Assembly: GCF_016863515.1 (NCBI RefSeq)
Contig: NZ_BOPA01000006.1
Coordinates: forward strand, 1 to 64,000
Length of the DNA stretch: 64,000 nt
From: Micromonospora gifhornensis
GTDB lineage: Bacteria; Actinomycetota; Actinomycetes; Mycobacteriales; Micromonosporaceae
Direction: 5' to 3'
The position numbers were made by a program, and so were the translations under genes. This document shows, piece after piece, positions 17,290 through 30,798 of the stretch. Each line of letters starts with the position of its first letter. Positions within the stretch are counted from its first letter, which is position 1. The notes beneath the pieces were generated by a model. That model worked only from the letters and a program-made list of their open reading frames with translations. It searched no databases and was not told the origin of the DNA.

Positions 17290-18693
17290 GTGAGCCGGAT
17301 CGTGATCATTGGCGGCGGGCCGGCGGGATACGAGGCGGCGCTGGTGGCGGCCCAACTGGACGCCGACGTCACAGTCGTGGAGGACGAAGGTGCCGGCGGT
17401 GCCTGCGTGCTGTCCGACTGCGTGCCGTCGAAGACGTTCATCGCCAGCTCGGAGGTGGTGACCGGGTACCGCGACACCGAGGTCTTCGGGGTGCACTCCG
17501 ACGGCCTGGAGGCGGTCACCGTCGACGCCACGGCGGTCAACGAGCGGGTCAAGCGGCTCGCCCTGGCGCAGTCCAGCGACATCCACGCCAAGCTGGTCAA
17601 GGCCGGGGTCACCTTCGTCTCCGGGCGGGCCCGGCTGGGCGAGGACACCCTCGGTCACACCCACCGGGTGATCGTCACCCCGCACGGCGAGGAGGCCGCG
17701 TACGCGATCGGCGCGTCGACGGTGCTGATCGCCACCGGGGCCACCCCCCGCCAGCTGCCCACCGCCGTGCCCGACGGCGAGCGCATCCTGACCTGGCGAC
17801 AGGTGTACGACCTGCCGGAGCTGCCGGAGCACCTGATCGTGGTCGGCTCCGGGGTGACCGGCGCCGAGTTCGCCAGCGCGTACCTGGCCATGGGGGTGCA
17901 GGTCACCCTGGTCTCCAGCCGGGACCGGGTGATGCCGCACGAGGACGCCGACGCCGCGCAGGCCATCGAGCGGGTGTTCCGGGCCCGGGGCATGAGCATC
18001 CTGAACAACTCCCGCGCCGAGGGGGTGCGCCGTACCGACGACGGCGTCGAGGTCGAGCTCTCCGACGGCCGCAAGGTGTACGGCTCGCACGCGCTGATCG
18101 CGGTCGGCTCGATCCCCAACACCGAGGCGCTGGGCCTGGCCGAGTACGGCGTCGAACTGGCCCGGGGCGGCTACGTGACGGTCGACCGGGTCTCCCGTAC
18201 CAACGTGCCCGGCATCTACGCGGCCGGCGACTGCACCGGGGTGCTGCCGCTGGCCAGCGTCGCCGCCATGCAGGGCCGGATCGCCATGTGGCACGCGCTC
18301 GGCGAGGCGGTCCGGCCGCTGCGGCTGCGGACCGTCGCGGCGAACGTCTTCACCGACCCGGAGCTGGCCACCGTCGGCGTCTCGCAGGACGAGGTGGACG
18401 CGGGCAAGGTGCCGGCCCGGCAGGTGATGCTGACGCTTGACGGCAACGCCCGGGCGAAGATGGACGAGGTGGCCGACGGCTTCGTCAAGCTGTTCTGCCG
18501 CCCGGCCAGCGGCCAGGTGATCGGCGGCGTGGTGGTCGCCCCGAAGGCCAGCGAGCTGATCCTGCCGATCACCATGGCGGTGGAGAACAACCTGACCGTC
18601 AACGAGTTGGCGCAGACCATCACGATCTACCCCAGCCTCTCCGGCTCGGTCACCGAGGCCGCCCGGCAACTGATGCTGCACGAACTGGAGTGA
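17290..18693 (+). CDS. lpdA: NAD(P)H-quinone dehydrogenase LpdA (Rv3303c-like flavoprotein)
   Basis: 467 residues of a two-dinucleotide-binding-domain flavoprotein. The FAD motif GGGPAGYEAAL lies at the N-terminus, the redox-active pair in CVLSDC near residues 39-44, and the NAD motif VVGSGVTGAEFAS in the middle. The C-terminal His-Glu dyad of true lipoamide dehydrogenases is missing (YPSLSGSVTEAAR instead). This marks the mycobacterial LpdA type, which reduces quinones rather than lipoamide. GTG 17290 starts directly at the FAD motif. The last 44 bp overlap the convergent DUF998 gene. Confidence 0.9.
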   Translation: MSRIVIIGGGPAGYEAALVAAQLDADVTVVEDEGAGGACVLSDCVPSKTFIASSEVVTGYRDTEVFGVHSDGLEAVTVDATAVNERVKRLALAQSSDIHAKLVKAGVTFVSGRARLGEDTLGHTHRVIVTPHGEEAAYAIGASTVLIATGATPRQLPTAVPDGERILTWRQVYDLPELPEHLIVVGSGVTGAEFASAYLAMGVQVTLVSSRDRVMPHEDADAAQAIERVFRARGMSILNNSRAEGVRRTDDGVEVELSDGRKVYGSHALIAVGSIPNTEALGLAEYGVELARGGYVTVDRVSRTNVPGIYAAGDCTGVLPLASVAAMQGRIAMWHALGEAVRPLRLRTVAANVFTDPELATVGVSQDEVDAGKVPARQVMLTLDGNARAKMDEVADGFVKLFCRPASGQVIGGVVVAPKASELILPITMAVENNLTVNELAQTITIYPSLSGSVTEAARQLMLHELE

Positions 18694-19333
18694 CCTCCCG
18701 TCGCCCGGTCCGCGCGTGAGAGTGCGCGGGCAGGGCGACGGCGAGCAGGGCGAGCAGGGCGAGCAGGGTGACCTCGCTGAGGATGAGCCCCCGTTCGATG
18801 AGTCCGTAGAAGGCGCGGTCACCGGGATAGGCGGACCAGATCTGGGTGGCGGCCAGCAGCAGGCTGACCACCGCGAGGACGCGCAGCCAGTGGCGGGTAC
18901 GGGCCCCGGTGGGCAGGTGGGCGGCGAGCAGCCAGCCGACGACCGGCAGGGCGAGGAACGCCACCACCGAGGCGTACCGGTGCACGTATGCGGCGGTGCC
19001 CATCTCGGTGCCCGGCGGGTTGGTCGGCACCAGACCGGCCAGCAGCAGCCCACCGGCCCACGCCGCGAGCAGCAGTTGGGCCGCGCCCAGCCGACCGGCG
19101 CGGGCCCCCGGCCCGGCGAGGCGACCCAGGGCCGGTACGAGCAGAGCCGACGCCACGCCCAGCGTCAGCATCGCCAGGTGGATGACTCCGCCGGATTCGG
19201 AGACGGCGTAGTCGCTGACGGTGAGGCTCACCGGGTCCAGGTCCCGTACGCCGAGGTGGCCGATGACGCCGAGCAGCGCGGCGAGGGCGATCCCGCCGAG
19301 GGCCAGTGCACCGTTGTTCCGGATTCCAGGCAT
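18650..19333 (-). CDS. DUF998 integral membrane protein
   Basis: 227 residues with six predicted membrane helices and the family hallmark LTVSDYAVSESGG after the first helix. The cytoplasmic tail is basic. No enzymatic role is known. The ATG at 19333 has a modest GGCTGAGG upstream. The end overlaps lpdA (convergent) by 44 bp. Confidence 0.88.
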   Translation of the reverse strand: MPGIRNNGALALGGIALAALLGVIGHLGVRDLDPVSLTVSDYAVSESGGVIHLAMLTLGVASALLVPALGRLAGPGARAGRLGAAQLLLAAWAGGLLLAGLVPTNPPGTEMGTAAYVHRYASVVAFLALPVVGWLLAAHLPTGARTRHWLRVLAVVSLLLAATQIWSAYPGDRAFYGLIERGLILSEVTLLALLALLAVALPAHSHARTGRREVTPVRAASVAGRPR

Positions 19334-19472
19334 GCCTCAGCCTGTCGCCGAACCCACCCCAGACGGATCCGGGACGAGCACCGAAATCCGACCCGGGGTG
19401 CACCCGGACCGGGTCATCCGGTGTTCCCCCCAGGGAGGCCGGTCGGCCTTCCGTGAGCCGTACGGGCTGACC

Positions 19473-20090
19473 TCAGTCGGCGGGCAGTTCGGCGGGGGCC
19501 GGGGTCAGCCGGGCGGCGATCAACGCCAGCGCCCAGCCGGTCAACGCGAAGCCGGCGGCGGCCACCGCCGCGATCAGCACCATCCGCCACGCCGACCCGG
19601 TCAGCGCCGCGCCGCCGAGGTGCCCGACCAGGCCGCCGTACGACGCCCAACCCACCGCCGCCGTACCGGCGTAGGGCAGGAACAGGCGCAGCGGATAACG
19701 GCCACGGCCGGAGGCGAAGCAGACAGTCATCCGGCCGCCCGGCACGAACCGGCAGAGCAGCAGCCCTGTCGGGCCGGGCCGGCGCAGGCCGGCAGCGAGC
19801 CGGCCGGTCAGCCGTCGGGCCCGACCGGTCACCTCGGGGCGCGGTGGCTGACGCCGTGACGTGCTGCGGCCGAGCAGGTAACAGGCCAGGTCCCCGGTGA
19901 ACACGCCGAGCGCCCCGATGGCGATGGCCAGCGGCAGGTCCAGCCCGCCGTAGACGGTGAGCGCGCCGCCGGTGATCATCAACAGCTGCGTGGGTATCAC
20001 CGGCACGAAGGCGTCCAGCGCCAGCAGACCGAACAGGAGGAGGTATGCCCAGTCAGGTGATGCCACCTGGGTGAGTAGTTCGGGCACCAC
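19473..20090 (-). CDS. DedA family membrane protein
   Basis: 205 residues with four or five membrane helices. DedA/SNARE-associated features include DAFVPVIPTQLLMITGGAL, the acidic GDLACYLLGR segment and the membrane-embedded Arg in RFVPGGRMTVCFASG. DedA proteins act as undecaprenyl-phosphate or phospholipid flippases in characterised bacteria, and that role is inferred here. The start is GTG 20090 (or the adjacent GTG 20087), with a GAGGGG site upstream. It lies downstream of the ABC exporter operon but is separated by a hairpin. Confidence 0.88.
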   Translation of the reverse strand: MVPELLTQVASPDWAYLLLFGLLALDAFVPVIPTQLLMITGGALTVYGGLDLPLAIAIGALGVFTGDLACYLLGRSTSRRQPPRPEVTGRARRLTGRLAAGLRRPGPTGLLLCRFVPGGRMTVCFASGRGRYPLRLFLPYAGTAAVGWASYGGLVGHLGGAALTGSAWRMVLIAAVAAAGFALTGWALALIAARLTPAPAELPAD

Positions 20091-20345
20091 TGTCCCCTCG
20101 CGCTGCGGCCGGTCCGGATACGTGTCGAGCCTGACGGTGTGTCCGGCATCACCGACGACGACCCCGCCCCCTCGTGACCAGCGACACTGCCCGGGCGTTG
20201 GGGCATGTGACTGCTTTCTACCGGCGAATATCTAAATATCCCGGTGTGGGGTGAGGGTCGCCGAAACGTCGCCGGGCGGCGTACCGTTGTCGGCGCGCGG
20301 CCCGCGCGTGCGTCGGGTCCCCCGTTCCTGATGCCCGGGCCCGCA
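20091..20345. other. Intergenic region upstream of the DedA gene
   Basis: No gene is supported. It holds an unusually AT-rich patch for this genome (CGAATATCTAAATATCCC near 20223-20240), which may contain the DedA promoter. Confidence 0.4.
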
Positions 20346-20382
20346 GCCGGGCCGCTGACAGGTCCCGTGTCAGCGGCCCGGC
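20346..20382 (-). terminator. Hairpin terminator of the ABC exporter operon
   Basis: A perfect 15-bp stem (20346-20360 with 20368-20382) and a 7-base loop, starting 8 nt after the stop codon of the minus-strand ABC gene. GC-rich, without a U-tract. Confidence 0.8.
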
Positions 20383-20390
20383 CACCACCC

Positions 20391-22414
<2,024 letters not shown>

Positions 22415-22418
<4 letters not shown>

Positions 22419-22498
22419 GCCGGCACTCCGCTTCGCTGCGTGCCGTCATGAGGCACCTTTGCGCTGAGCTGATGATTCGCTCGCTGGCGCTCGCTCAT
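22415..22498 (-). CDS. 27-residue micro-ORF bridging the two ABC genes
   Basis: An open frame from ATG (22496-22498) to TGA (22415-22417). Its ATG overlaps the stop codon of the upstream ABC gene (ATGA) and its TGA overlaps the ATG of the downstream ABC gene (ATGA). It begins Met-Ser-Glu-Arg like the downstream protein and ends Val-Pro-Ala like the upstream one, because a 19-bp direct repeat covers both junctions. It could be a true small protein, a device that carries ribosomes between the two genes, or debris of a local duplication. Confidence 0.4.
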
Positions 22499-24228
22499 GC
22501 CGGCACCTCCGTGGTGCGTTGGGACGCCACGATCTCGGCGTACGTGGGACAACTCGTCAGCAGGTCCTCGTGGCGGCCCATCCCGACCACGCCGCCGTCC
22601 TCCAGCACGATGATCTGGTCCGCGTCGATGATCGTCGACACCCGTTGCGCGACGATGACCACGGCGGCGTCGGCGGTGACCGGCCGCAGGGCCGCCCGCA
22701 GTCGTGCGTCGGTGCCGAGGTCGAGCGCGGAGAACGAGTCGTCGAAGAGGTAGATCTCCGGCCGGCGGACCAGGGCACGGGCGATGGCCAGCCGCTGGCG
22801 CTGCCCACCGGAGACGTTGGTGCCGCCCTGTGCGATAGGTGCCGCCAGTCCTTCCGGCATCGCCTCGACGAAGTCCCGGGCCTGGGCGATCTCCAGTGCC
22901 GTCCAGAGTTCCTCGTCGTTGGCGTCCGGGTTGCCGTAGCGCAGGTTGCTCGCCACCGTGCCGGTGAACAGGTACGGCCGCTGCGGCACCAGGCCGATCC
23001 GATTCCACAGCTGTTCCGGTGCCAGTTGCCGGACGTCGACCCCGTCGACGAGCACGGCACCGGCGGTCACGTCGACAAGCCGGGGGATGAGGGAGAGCAG
23101 AGTGCTCTTGCCCGCACCCGTACTACCGATGATCGCCGTGGTGCTGCCCGGTGTGACCCGGAAGGAGATGTCCCGCAGCACCGGCTCGGCGGCCCCCGGG
23201 TACTGGAAGCGCACGTCGCGTAGTTCCAACTCGGCTCGGCCGGTCACCTCGACGACCGGGTCCGGGGCGGGCACCACCGAGGAGTCGGTGTCCAGCACCT
23301 CGGTGATCCGCTCGGCGCAGACCGCCGCGCGGGGCACCATCATCAGCATGAAGGTGGCCATCATGACGGCCATCAGGATCTGCATCAGGTACTGCAGGAA
23401 GGCGGTAAGCGCGCCGACCTGGATGGCGCCCTCGTCGACCCGCTGACCGCCGAACCAGAGCACCGCCACGCTGGAGACGTTGAGCACCAGCATCACCACG
23501 GGGAAGATCAACGCCATCAGCCGGCCGGTGCGCAGGGCGGTGGCGGTCAGGTCGGCGTTCGCGGTGGCGAAGCGTCGCGTCTCGTACGGCTCGCGGACGA
23601 ACGCCCGGACCACCCGGATGCCGGTGATCTGCTCGCGGAGCACCCGGTTGATGGTGTCGATCCGGGTCTGCATCAACCGGAAGCTCGGCACCATCCGCCG
23701 GATGATCAGGCCCAGCACGATCGCCAGCACCGGTACGCAGACAAGCATCAGCCAGGAGAGCCCGACGTCTTCGCGCAGGGCCATCACCACGCCGCCGATG
23801 CTCATGATCGGTGCGGAGACCAGCATGGTGCAGCTCATCAGCACCAGCATCTGCACCTGCTGCACGTCGTTCGTGTTGCGCGTGATCAGCGACGGCGCGC
23901 CGAAGCGGGCGACCTCCCGGGCGGAGAAGCGGTTGACGTGTCCGAACAGCGTCGCCCGCAGGTCCCGGCCGAAGCCCATGGCGATGCGGGCGCCCAGGTA
24001 GACCGCCGCGATGAGGCAGATGATGTGCACCACCGTGAGGGCGAGCATCCATCCGCCGGTACGCAGGATGTAGTCGGTGTCTCCCCGGGCCACACCGAGG
24101 TCGATGATGTCGGCGTTGAGGCTCGGCAGGGAGAGGGAGGCCATCGTGCTGACGAACTGGAGCAGCACCACCACGGCCAGCGGTCGCCGGTACGGGCGCA
24201 GATTGGCCAGCAGCAACCGGATCAGCAT
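22495..24228 (-). CDS. ABC exporter half-transporter (degenerate ATP site subunit)
   Basis: 577 residues with six membrane helices and a nucleotide-binding domain. Walker A is GSTGAGKST (about 366) and the signature is a canonical VSGGQRQR. Walker B reads YLFDDSFS with Asp for the catalytic Glu, and the switch position is Gln (VAQRVST). These changes complement the partner at 20391, so only one of the two ATP sites should hydrolyse efficiently. ATG 24228 has GGGAGGT at good spacing and overlaps the end of marR by 7 bp. The longer open frame upstream is marR in another phase. Confidence 0.94.
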   Translation of the reverse strand: MLIRLLLANLRPYRRPLAVVVLLQFVSTMASLSLPSLNADIIDLGVARGDTDYILRTGGWMLALTVVHIICLIAAVYLGARIAMGFGRDLRATLFGHVNRFSAREVARFGAPSLITRNTNDVQQVQMLVLMSCTMLVSAPIMSIGGVVMALREDVGLSWLMLVCVPVLAIVLGLIIRRMVPSFRLMQTRIDTINRVLREQITGIRVVRAFVREPYETRRFATANADLTATALRTGRLMALIFPVVMLVLNVSSVAVLWFGGQRVDEGAIQVGALTAFLQYLMQILMAVMMATFMLMMVPRAAVCAERITEVLDTDSSVVPAPDPVVEVTGRAELELRDVRFQYPGAAEPVLRDISFRVTPGSTTAIIGSTGAGKSTLLSLIPRLVDVTAGAVLVDGVDVRQLAPEQLWNRIGLVPQRPYLFTGTVASNLRYGNPDANDEELWTALEIAQARDFVEAMPEGLAAPIAQGGTNVSGGQRQRLAIARALVRRPEIYLFDDSFSALDLGTDARLRAALRPVTADAAVVIVAQRVSTIIDADQIIVLEDGGVVGMGRHEDLLTSCPTYAEIVASQRTTEVPA

Positions 24229-24689
24229 GTCGGACCTCCCTCGGGCTTGCCGGCTGACTCGTCCTGGCCGATGACCTCGAGGAGGAACTGCCGGATCACG
24301 GCCGCCTTCGCCGGGTCGGCGTCGACCGAGGTGAGCGGGCGTCGAGCCCGGATCATCGCGGTGAGCGCGGCGACCCGGTCCCGGCCGGCCGGGGTCAGGG
24401 TGAGTTTGATGCTGCGCCGGTCGGCGCCGTCGCGGCGTCGTTGCACCAGGCCGTCGCGTTCGAGGGTGTCGACGATGCCGGTGAGGGTGGCCGGGCGGAC
24501 GAAACACAACTCGGCCACCGCGCGGTGCGGCAGCTCCCCGTGCTCGGCGAGGGCCATCAGGGTGACCATCCCGGCCTGGGTGAGGCCGTGCTCGTCGGCG
24601 AGGTAGCGGTTCCATCGCTGGCCGGTGAGGTGCCCGGCGACGACAAGCAGTCGGCCGAGCGGTACGTCTCCGAGTTGGACCAGTTTCAT
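24222..24689 (-). CDS. MarR family transcriptional regulator
   Basis: 155 residues with a winged helix-turn-helix: GLTQAGMVTLMALAEHGEL, then the recognition region VRPATLTGIVDTLERDGLV and the wing RRRDGADRRSIKLTLT. It is the first gene of an operon with the two ABC exporter genes (7-bp overlap), so it probably represses its own operon and is released by an exported ligand. A 15-bp palindrome at 24705-24719, just upstream, is the likely operator. Confidence 0.9.
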   Translation of the reverse strand: MKLVQLGDVPLGRLLVVAGHLTGQRWNRYLADEHGLTQAGMVTLMALAEHGELPHRAVAELCFVRPATLTGIVDTLERDGLVQRRRDGADRRSIKLTLTPAGRDRVAALTAMIRARRPLTSVDADPAKAAVIRQFLLEVIGQDESAGKPEGGPTC

Positions 24690-24704
24690 ACCGGCAGATT
24701 AGAA

Positions 24705-24719
24705 CCCTGACAGTCAGGG
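24705..24719. promoter_or_regulatory. Palindromic operator candidate for the MarR regulator
   Basis: CCCTGACAGTCAGGG is a perfect 7-1-7 palindrome that begins 16 nt upstream of the marR start codon. That places it at the promoter of the marR-ABC-ABC operon. Confidence 0.6.
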
Positions 24720-24744
24720 GCCAAACTATTTTCGACCTGCCGTG

Positions 24745-26895
<2,151 letters not shown>

Positions 26896-26910
26896 GTTAA
26901 GGACAGCTTC

Positions 26911-27807
26911 ATGAGCGGTCTGGATTCCGCCCAGCTCCGTACGCTCGCCGCCGTCGTCAGTGAGGGCAGCTTCGACGCTGCCGCCCGGCTGCTGCACGTG
27001 ACCCCGTCAGCGGTCAGCCAGCGGATCAAGGCGCTGGAGGAAGCCGTCGGGCAGGTGCTCGTCCGACGTCAGCGACCCTGCGACGCCACCGAGGCCGGTC
27101 GCCCGCTGCTCCGCCTCGCCGGGCAGTTGGCGCTGCTGGAACGGGAAGCGTTGGCCGACGCGCGGGGGCCACTCGGCGGTGACCCCGGCCGTACCCGGGT
27201 CGCCGTCGTGGTCAACGCCGACTCGCTCGCCACCTGGTTTCCCGCCGCCCTGGCCCGGCTGCCCGCCGCACCGGAACTCTCCTTCGACATCCGGCAGGAC
27301 GACCAGGACCACAGCGCCGAACTGCTGCGCGCGGGAGCGGTGATGGCCGCGGTGACCGCCCAGCGGGAGGCGGTGCAGGGCTGCCGGGTACGCCCACTCG
27401 GCGCGATGCGGTACCGGGCGCTGGCCGCCCCGTCGAGCCTGCGACGGTGGTTCGCCGACGGCCTCACCCGTTCGGCGCTCGCCGCCGCACCGGTGGTGGT
27501 CTTCGACCGCAGGGACCGCATCCAGCACCGCTTCCTGCGTACGCTGGCCGGCCGTGCCCTCGATCCGCCGGTGCACTACGTGCCGTCGGTGCCCGCGTTC
27601 AGCGCCGCGATCCGACTGGGCCTGGGCTGGGGGATGGTGCCGGAGCAGATCGCCGCCGACGACCTGGAATCCGGCCGCTGCGTGGACCTCGCGCCGGGCC
27701 GGGTGGTGGACATCCCGCTCTACTGGCAGCACTGGCGACTCGACTCGGCGGTGTTGACCGCGCTCACCACGGCCGTGTGCGCCGTCGCCGCCGAAACCCT
27801 GCGCTGA
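26911..27807 (+). CDS. LysR family regulator, LysG/ArgP type
   Basis: 298 residues. The N-terminal helix-turn-helix (LAAVVSEGSFDAAARLLHVTPSAVSQRIKALE, about residues 9-40) is followed by a LysR effector domain. Divergent pairing with lysE identifies it as the Lys/Arg-responsive activator of that exporter. ATG 26911 is preceded by AAGGACAG at good spacing, whereas ATG 26893 has none. Confidence 0.92.
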   Translation: MSGLDSAQLRTLAAVVSEGSFDAAARLLHVTPSAVSQRIKALEEAVGQVLVRRQRPCDATEAGRPLLRLAGQLALLEREALADARGPLGGDPGRTRVAVVVNADSLATWFPAALARLPAAPELSFDIRQDDQDHSAELLRAGAVMAAVTAQREAVQGCRVRPLGAMRYRALAAPSSLRRWFADGLTRSALAAAPVVVFDRRDRIQHRFLRTLAGRALDPPVHYVPSVPAFSAAIRLGLGWGMVPEQIAADDLESGRCVDLAPGRVVDIPLYWQHWRLDSAVLTALTTAVCAVAAETLR

Positions 27808-27831
27808 GCTGCGCGTGCGGCGGCGTGCCGT

Positions 27832-27885
27832 GTTAAAAGGGGGCCCCTTTACTACCCCAGGCGTTAACAAGGGGCCCTTCCTTAC
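27832..27885 (+). repeat. 54-bp dispersed intergenic repeat, copy 2
   Basis: Same length and orientation as copy 1 at 5741-5794, with about 80 percent identity by eye. It lies between two convergent genes, 24 bp after the lysG stop and 3 bp before the stop codon of the carboxylase gene. Confidence 0.85.
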
Positions 27886-27888
27886 ACC

Positions 27889-29640
27889 TCAGGCGATGGT
27901 GCAGATGGCGGCGCCGGCGGTGATCACCGCGCCGACCTCGGCCGACAGGCCGCTGACCGTACCCGCCTTGTGGGCGTGCAGCGGCTGCTCCATCTTCATC
28001 GCCTCCAGCACCACCACCAGGTCGCCCTCGGCGACGGTGTCCCCGTCGGCCACCGCGATCTTGACGATGGTGCCCTGCATGGGGGAGGTCAGCGCGTCGC
28101 CGCCGGCCGTCGCGCCGACCGTGGCACCGCCACCACGGCGGGCGGGCTTACGCGCGGCCGGGGCGGCGGACGCCGAACCGGCGGCCAGGCCCGCAGGTAG
28201 GCTCACCTCCAGCCGCTTGCCACCCACCTCGACCACGATCGTCTCGCGCTCGGCCGGGCCGGCGGAAGCGTCGGCCACGCCGGTGAACGGCGGCACGGTG
28301 TTGTCGAACTCGGTCTCGATCCAGCGGGTGTGCACGGCGAACGGCTCGGCGGTGAACGCGGGATCGCGGACCACCAGGCGGTGGAACGGCAGCGCGGTGG
28401 CCATCCCCTCGATCACCATTTCGGCGAGCGCGCGGCGGGCCCGCTCCAACGCCTCGGTGCGGGTCTCCCCGGTGACGATCAGCTTGGCCAGCAGCGAGTC
28501 GAAGTTGCCACCGATCACGTCGCCGGCCGAGATGCCGGTGTCCACCCGGACACCCGGCCCGGTGGGCAGCCGCAGCGCGGTGACCGTGCCGGGGGCGGGC
28601 AGGAAGCTGCGACCCGGGTCCTCACCGTTGATCCGGAACTCGATGGAGTGCCCACGCGGCGTCGGGTCCTCGGTGAAGCGCAGCTTCTCGCCGTCGGCGA
28701 TGCGGAACTGCTCGCGGACCAGGTCGATGCCGGCGGTCTCCTCGGTGACCGGGTGTTCCACCTGCAACCGGGTGTTGACCTCCAGGAAGGAGATGGTCCC
28801 GTCGTTGCCGACCAGGTACTCGACCGTGCCGGCACCGTGGTAGCCGGCCTCCCGGCAGATCGCCTTGGCGCTGTCGTGGATCTGGGCCCGCTGCTCCGCC
28901 GTCAGGAACGGCGCGGGCGCCTCCTCGACGAGCTTCTGGTGCCGGCGCTGCAACGAGCAGTCCCGGGTGCCCACCACGATCACGTTGCCGTGCTGGTCGG
29001 CCAGGACCTGCGCCTCGACGTGGCGCGGCCGGTCGAGGTACCGCTCGACGAAGCACTCGCCCCGACCGAACGCGGCGACCGCCTCCCGGGTGGCCGACTC
29101 GAACAGCTGCGGAATCTCCTCCATCGTGCGGGCCACCTTCAGGCCGCGCCCGCCACCACCGAAGGCAGCCTTGATCGCCACCGGCAGCCCGTGGTCGACG
29201 GCGAAGGCCATCACCTCGTCGGCGCTGCCGACCGGGTCCGCGGTGCCGGGCACCAGCGGCGCACCGGCCCGCTGGGCGATGTGCCGGGCGGTGACCTTGT
29301 CACCGAGGTCGCGGATCGCCTGCGGGGTGGGGCCGATCCAGGTCAGGCCGGCGTCGATGACCGCCTGTGCGAAGTCGGCGTTCTCGGAGAGGAAGCCGTA
29401 GCCGGGATGCACCGCGTCGGCACCGGACCGGGCCGCCACGTCGATGAGCTTGTCGATGCGCAGGTAGCTCTCCGCGGCGGTGTCACCACCCAGGGCGTAC
29501 GCCTCGTCGGCGAGCGTGACGTGCAGAGCGTCGCGGTCGGAATCCGCGTACACCGCGACACTGCCCAGGCCGGAGTCCTGGCAGGCGCGGATCACCCGGA
29601 CGGCGATCTCGCCCCGGTTGGCGATGAGTACCTTGCGCAC
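27889..29640 (-). CDS. Acyl-CoA carboxylase alpha subunit (biotin carboxylase plus biotin carrier)
   Basis: 583 residues. The N-terminal biotin carboxylase ([14 protein letters not shown] start, ATP-grasp loop [10 protein letters not shown] near 165, [16 protein letters not shown]) is joined by an Ala-rich linker to a C-terminal biotinyl domain with the acceptor Lys in EAMKMEQ (about residue 548). It carboxylates biotin with bicarbonate and ATP and hands it to beta subunits for malonyl- or methylmalonyl-CoA. GTG start with GGGGAGGAG upstream. The beta (46127), epsilon (39177) and biotin ligase (47778) genes lie in the same window but are dispersed. Confidence 0.95.
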   Translation of the reverse strand: MRKVLIANRGEIAVRVIRACQDSGLGSVAVYADSDRDALHVTLADEAYALGGDTAAESYLRIDKLIDVAARSGADAVHPGYGFLSENADFAQAVIDAGLTWIGPTPQAIRDLGDKVTARHIAQRAGAPLVPGTADPVGSADEVMAFAVDHGLPVAIKAAFGGGGRGLKVARTMEEIPQLFESATREAVAAFGRGECFVERYLDRPRHVEAQVLADQHGNVIVVGTRDCSLQRRHQKLVEEAPAPFLTAEQRAQIHDSAKAICREAGYHGAGTVEYLVGNDGTISFLEVNTRLQVEHPVTEETAGIDLVREQFRIADGEKLRFTEDPTPRGHSIEFRINGEDPGRSFLPAPGTVTALRLPTGPGVRVDTGISAGDVIGGNFDSLLAKLIVTGETRTEALERARRALAEMVIEGMATALPFHRLVVRDPAFTAEPFAVHTRWIETEFDNTVPPFTGVADASAGPAERETIVVEVGGKRLEVSLPAGLAAGSASAAPAARKPARRGGGATVGATAGGDALTSPMQGTIVKIAVADGDTVAEGDLVVVLEAMKMEQPLHAHKAGTVSGLSAEVGAVITAGAAICTIA

Positions 29641-29821
29641 CTGGTGGCTCCTCCCCGAGGTTACTGACCGGGAGTTTAGCGACCGACCGGCAGGCCCTAA
29701 CGAACGATCAGTGTGGGATGGCGCACGGATTGGTCCAGCGTCGATCCGGCGTGGTGTCGCACCGATGTGATCGGCTATCGATCACGATGGTGGCCGACAG
29801 CGGCCATGGACGGGGGAAGCA

Positions 29822-30781
29822 ATGATCGAGACCAGAGGGCTGCGCAAGTCGTACCGCAGCCGGGCCGGTCGGGAGACGAAGACCGTCGACGCGGTCCGCG
29901 GCGTCGACCTGGACGTGGCGGCGGGCGAGATCTTCGGGTTCCTCGGCCCGAACGGCGCCGGCAAGACCACCACCCTGCGGATGCTGGCGACGTTGATCGA
30001 GCCGGACGGCGGCCAGGCCACCATCGCCGGTGCCGACCTGCGCACCGATCCGGGTGAGGTGCGCCGCCGCATCGGCTACGTCGCCCAGGGCGGCAGCACC
30101 TGGGACGAGTCCACCGCGCGGGAGGAACTGGTCCTCCAGGCCCGGCTGTACGGCATCTCGAAGGCCGAGGCGCAGCGTCGGGCGGTCCGCGCGCTGGAGG
30201 CGTTCCAGCTCACCGAGTTCGCCGACCGCAAGTGCAAGACCTACTCCGGGGGTCAGCGCCGTCGGGTCGAGATCGCGCTCGGCATCATCCACGAGCCGAA
30301 GATCGTCTTCCTGGACGAGCCGACCACCGGCCTCGACCCGCAGAGTCGGGCGTACATGTGGGACGAGATCCGGCGACTGCGCAGCGACGGCATGACCGTC
30401 TTCATCACCACCCACTACCTCGACGAGGCCGATGCGCTCTGCGACCGCATCGCGATCATGGATCATGGTGAGGTGGTAGCCGAGGGCACGCCGGCCGGGC
30501 TCAAACGCGAGATCTCCGGTGACGTGGTGCAACTCGGTCTCAGCATCAACGCCACCGCCGAGGCGGAGAAGCTGCTCGCCGTCGAGGAGTACGTCAGCCG
30601 GCTGGAGGCGCTCGAAGAAGGCGGGCTGCGGCTCTTCGTCGACGACGGGGCCACCGCCATCCCGCGCATCCTGCGTCGCGTCGACGGTGCCGGGCTCGAC
30701 CTCAAGTCGATCGAGCTGCACCGCCCGAGCCTCGACGACGTCTTCCTCACCAAGACCGGGCGCTCGCTGCGCGAGTCCTGA
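29822..30781 (+). CDS. ABC transporter ATP-binding protein, DrrA family
   Basis: 319 residues. Walker A GPNGAGKTT is near 43-51, the signature YSGGQRRR near 141, and Walker B VFLDEPTTGLD near 162. The family's extra C-terminal domain ends PSLDDVFLTKTGRSL. It has GGGGGAAG before the ATG. It forms a two-gene operon with the permease 17 bp downstream and probably exports a drug, lipid or natural product of unknown identity. Confidence 0.94.
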   Translation: MIETRGLRKSYRSRAGRETKTVDAVRGVDLDVAAGEIFGFLGPNGAGKTTTLRMLATLIEPDGGQATIAGADLRTDPGEVRRRIGYVAQGGSTWDESTAREELVLQARLYGISKAEAQRRAVRALEAFQLTEFADRKCKTYSGGQRRRVEIALGIIHEPKIVFLDEPTTGLDPQSRAYMWDEIRRLRSDGMTVFITTHYLDEADALCDRIAIMDHGEVVAEGTPAGLKREISGDVVQLGLSINATAEAEKLLAVEEYVSRLEALEEGGLRLFVDDGATAIPRILRRVDGAGLDLKSIELHRPSLDDVFLTKTGRSLRES

Positions 30782-30798
30782 CCCGACCAGGAGAACTC

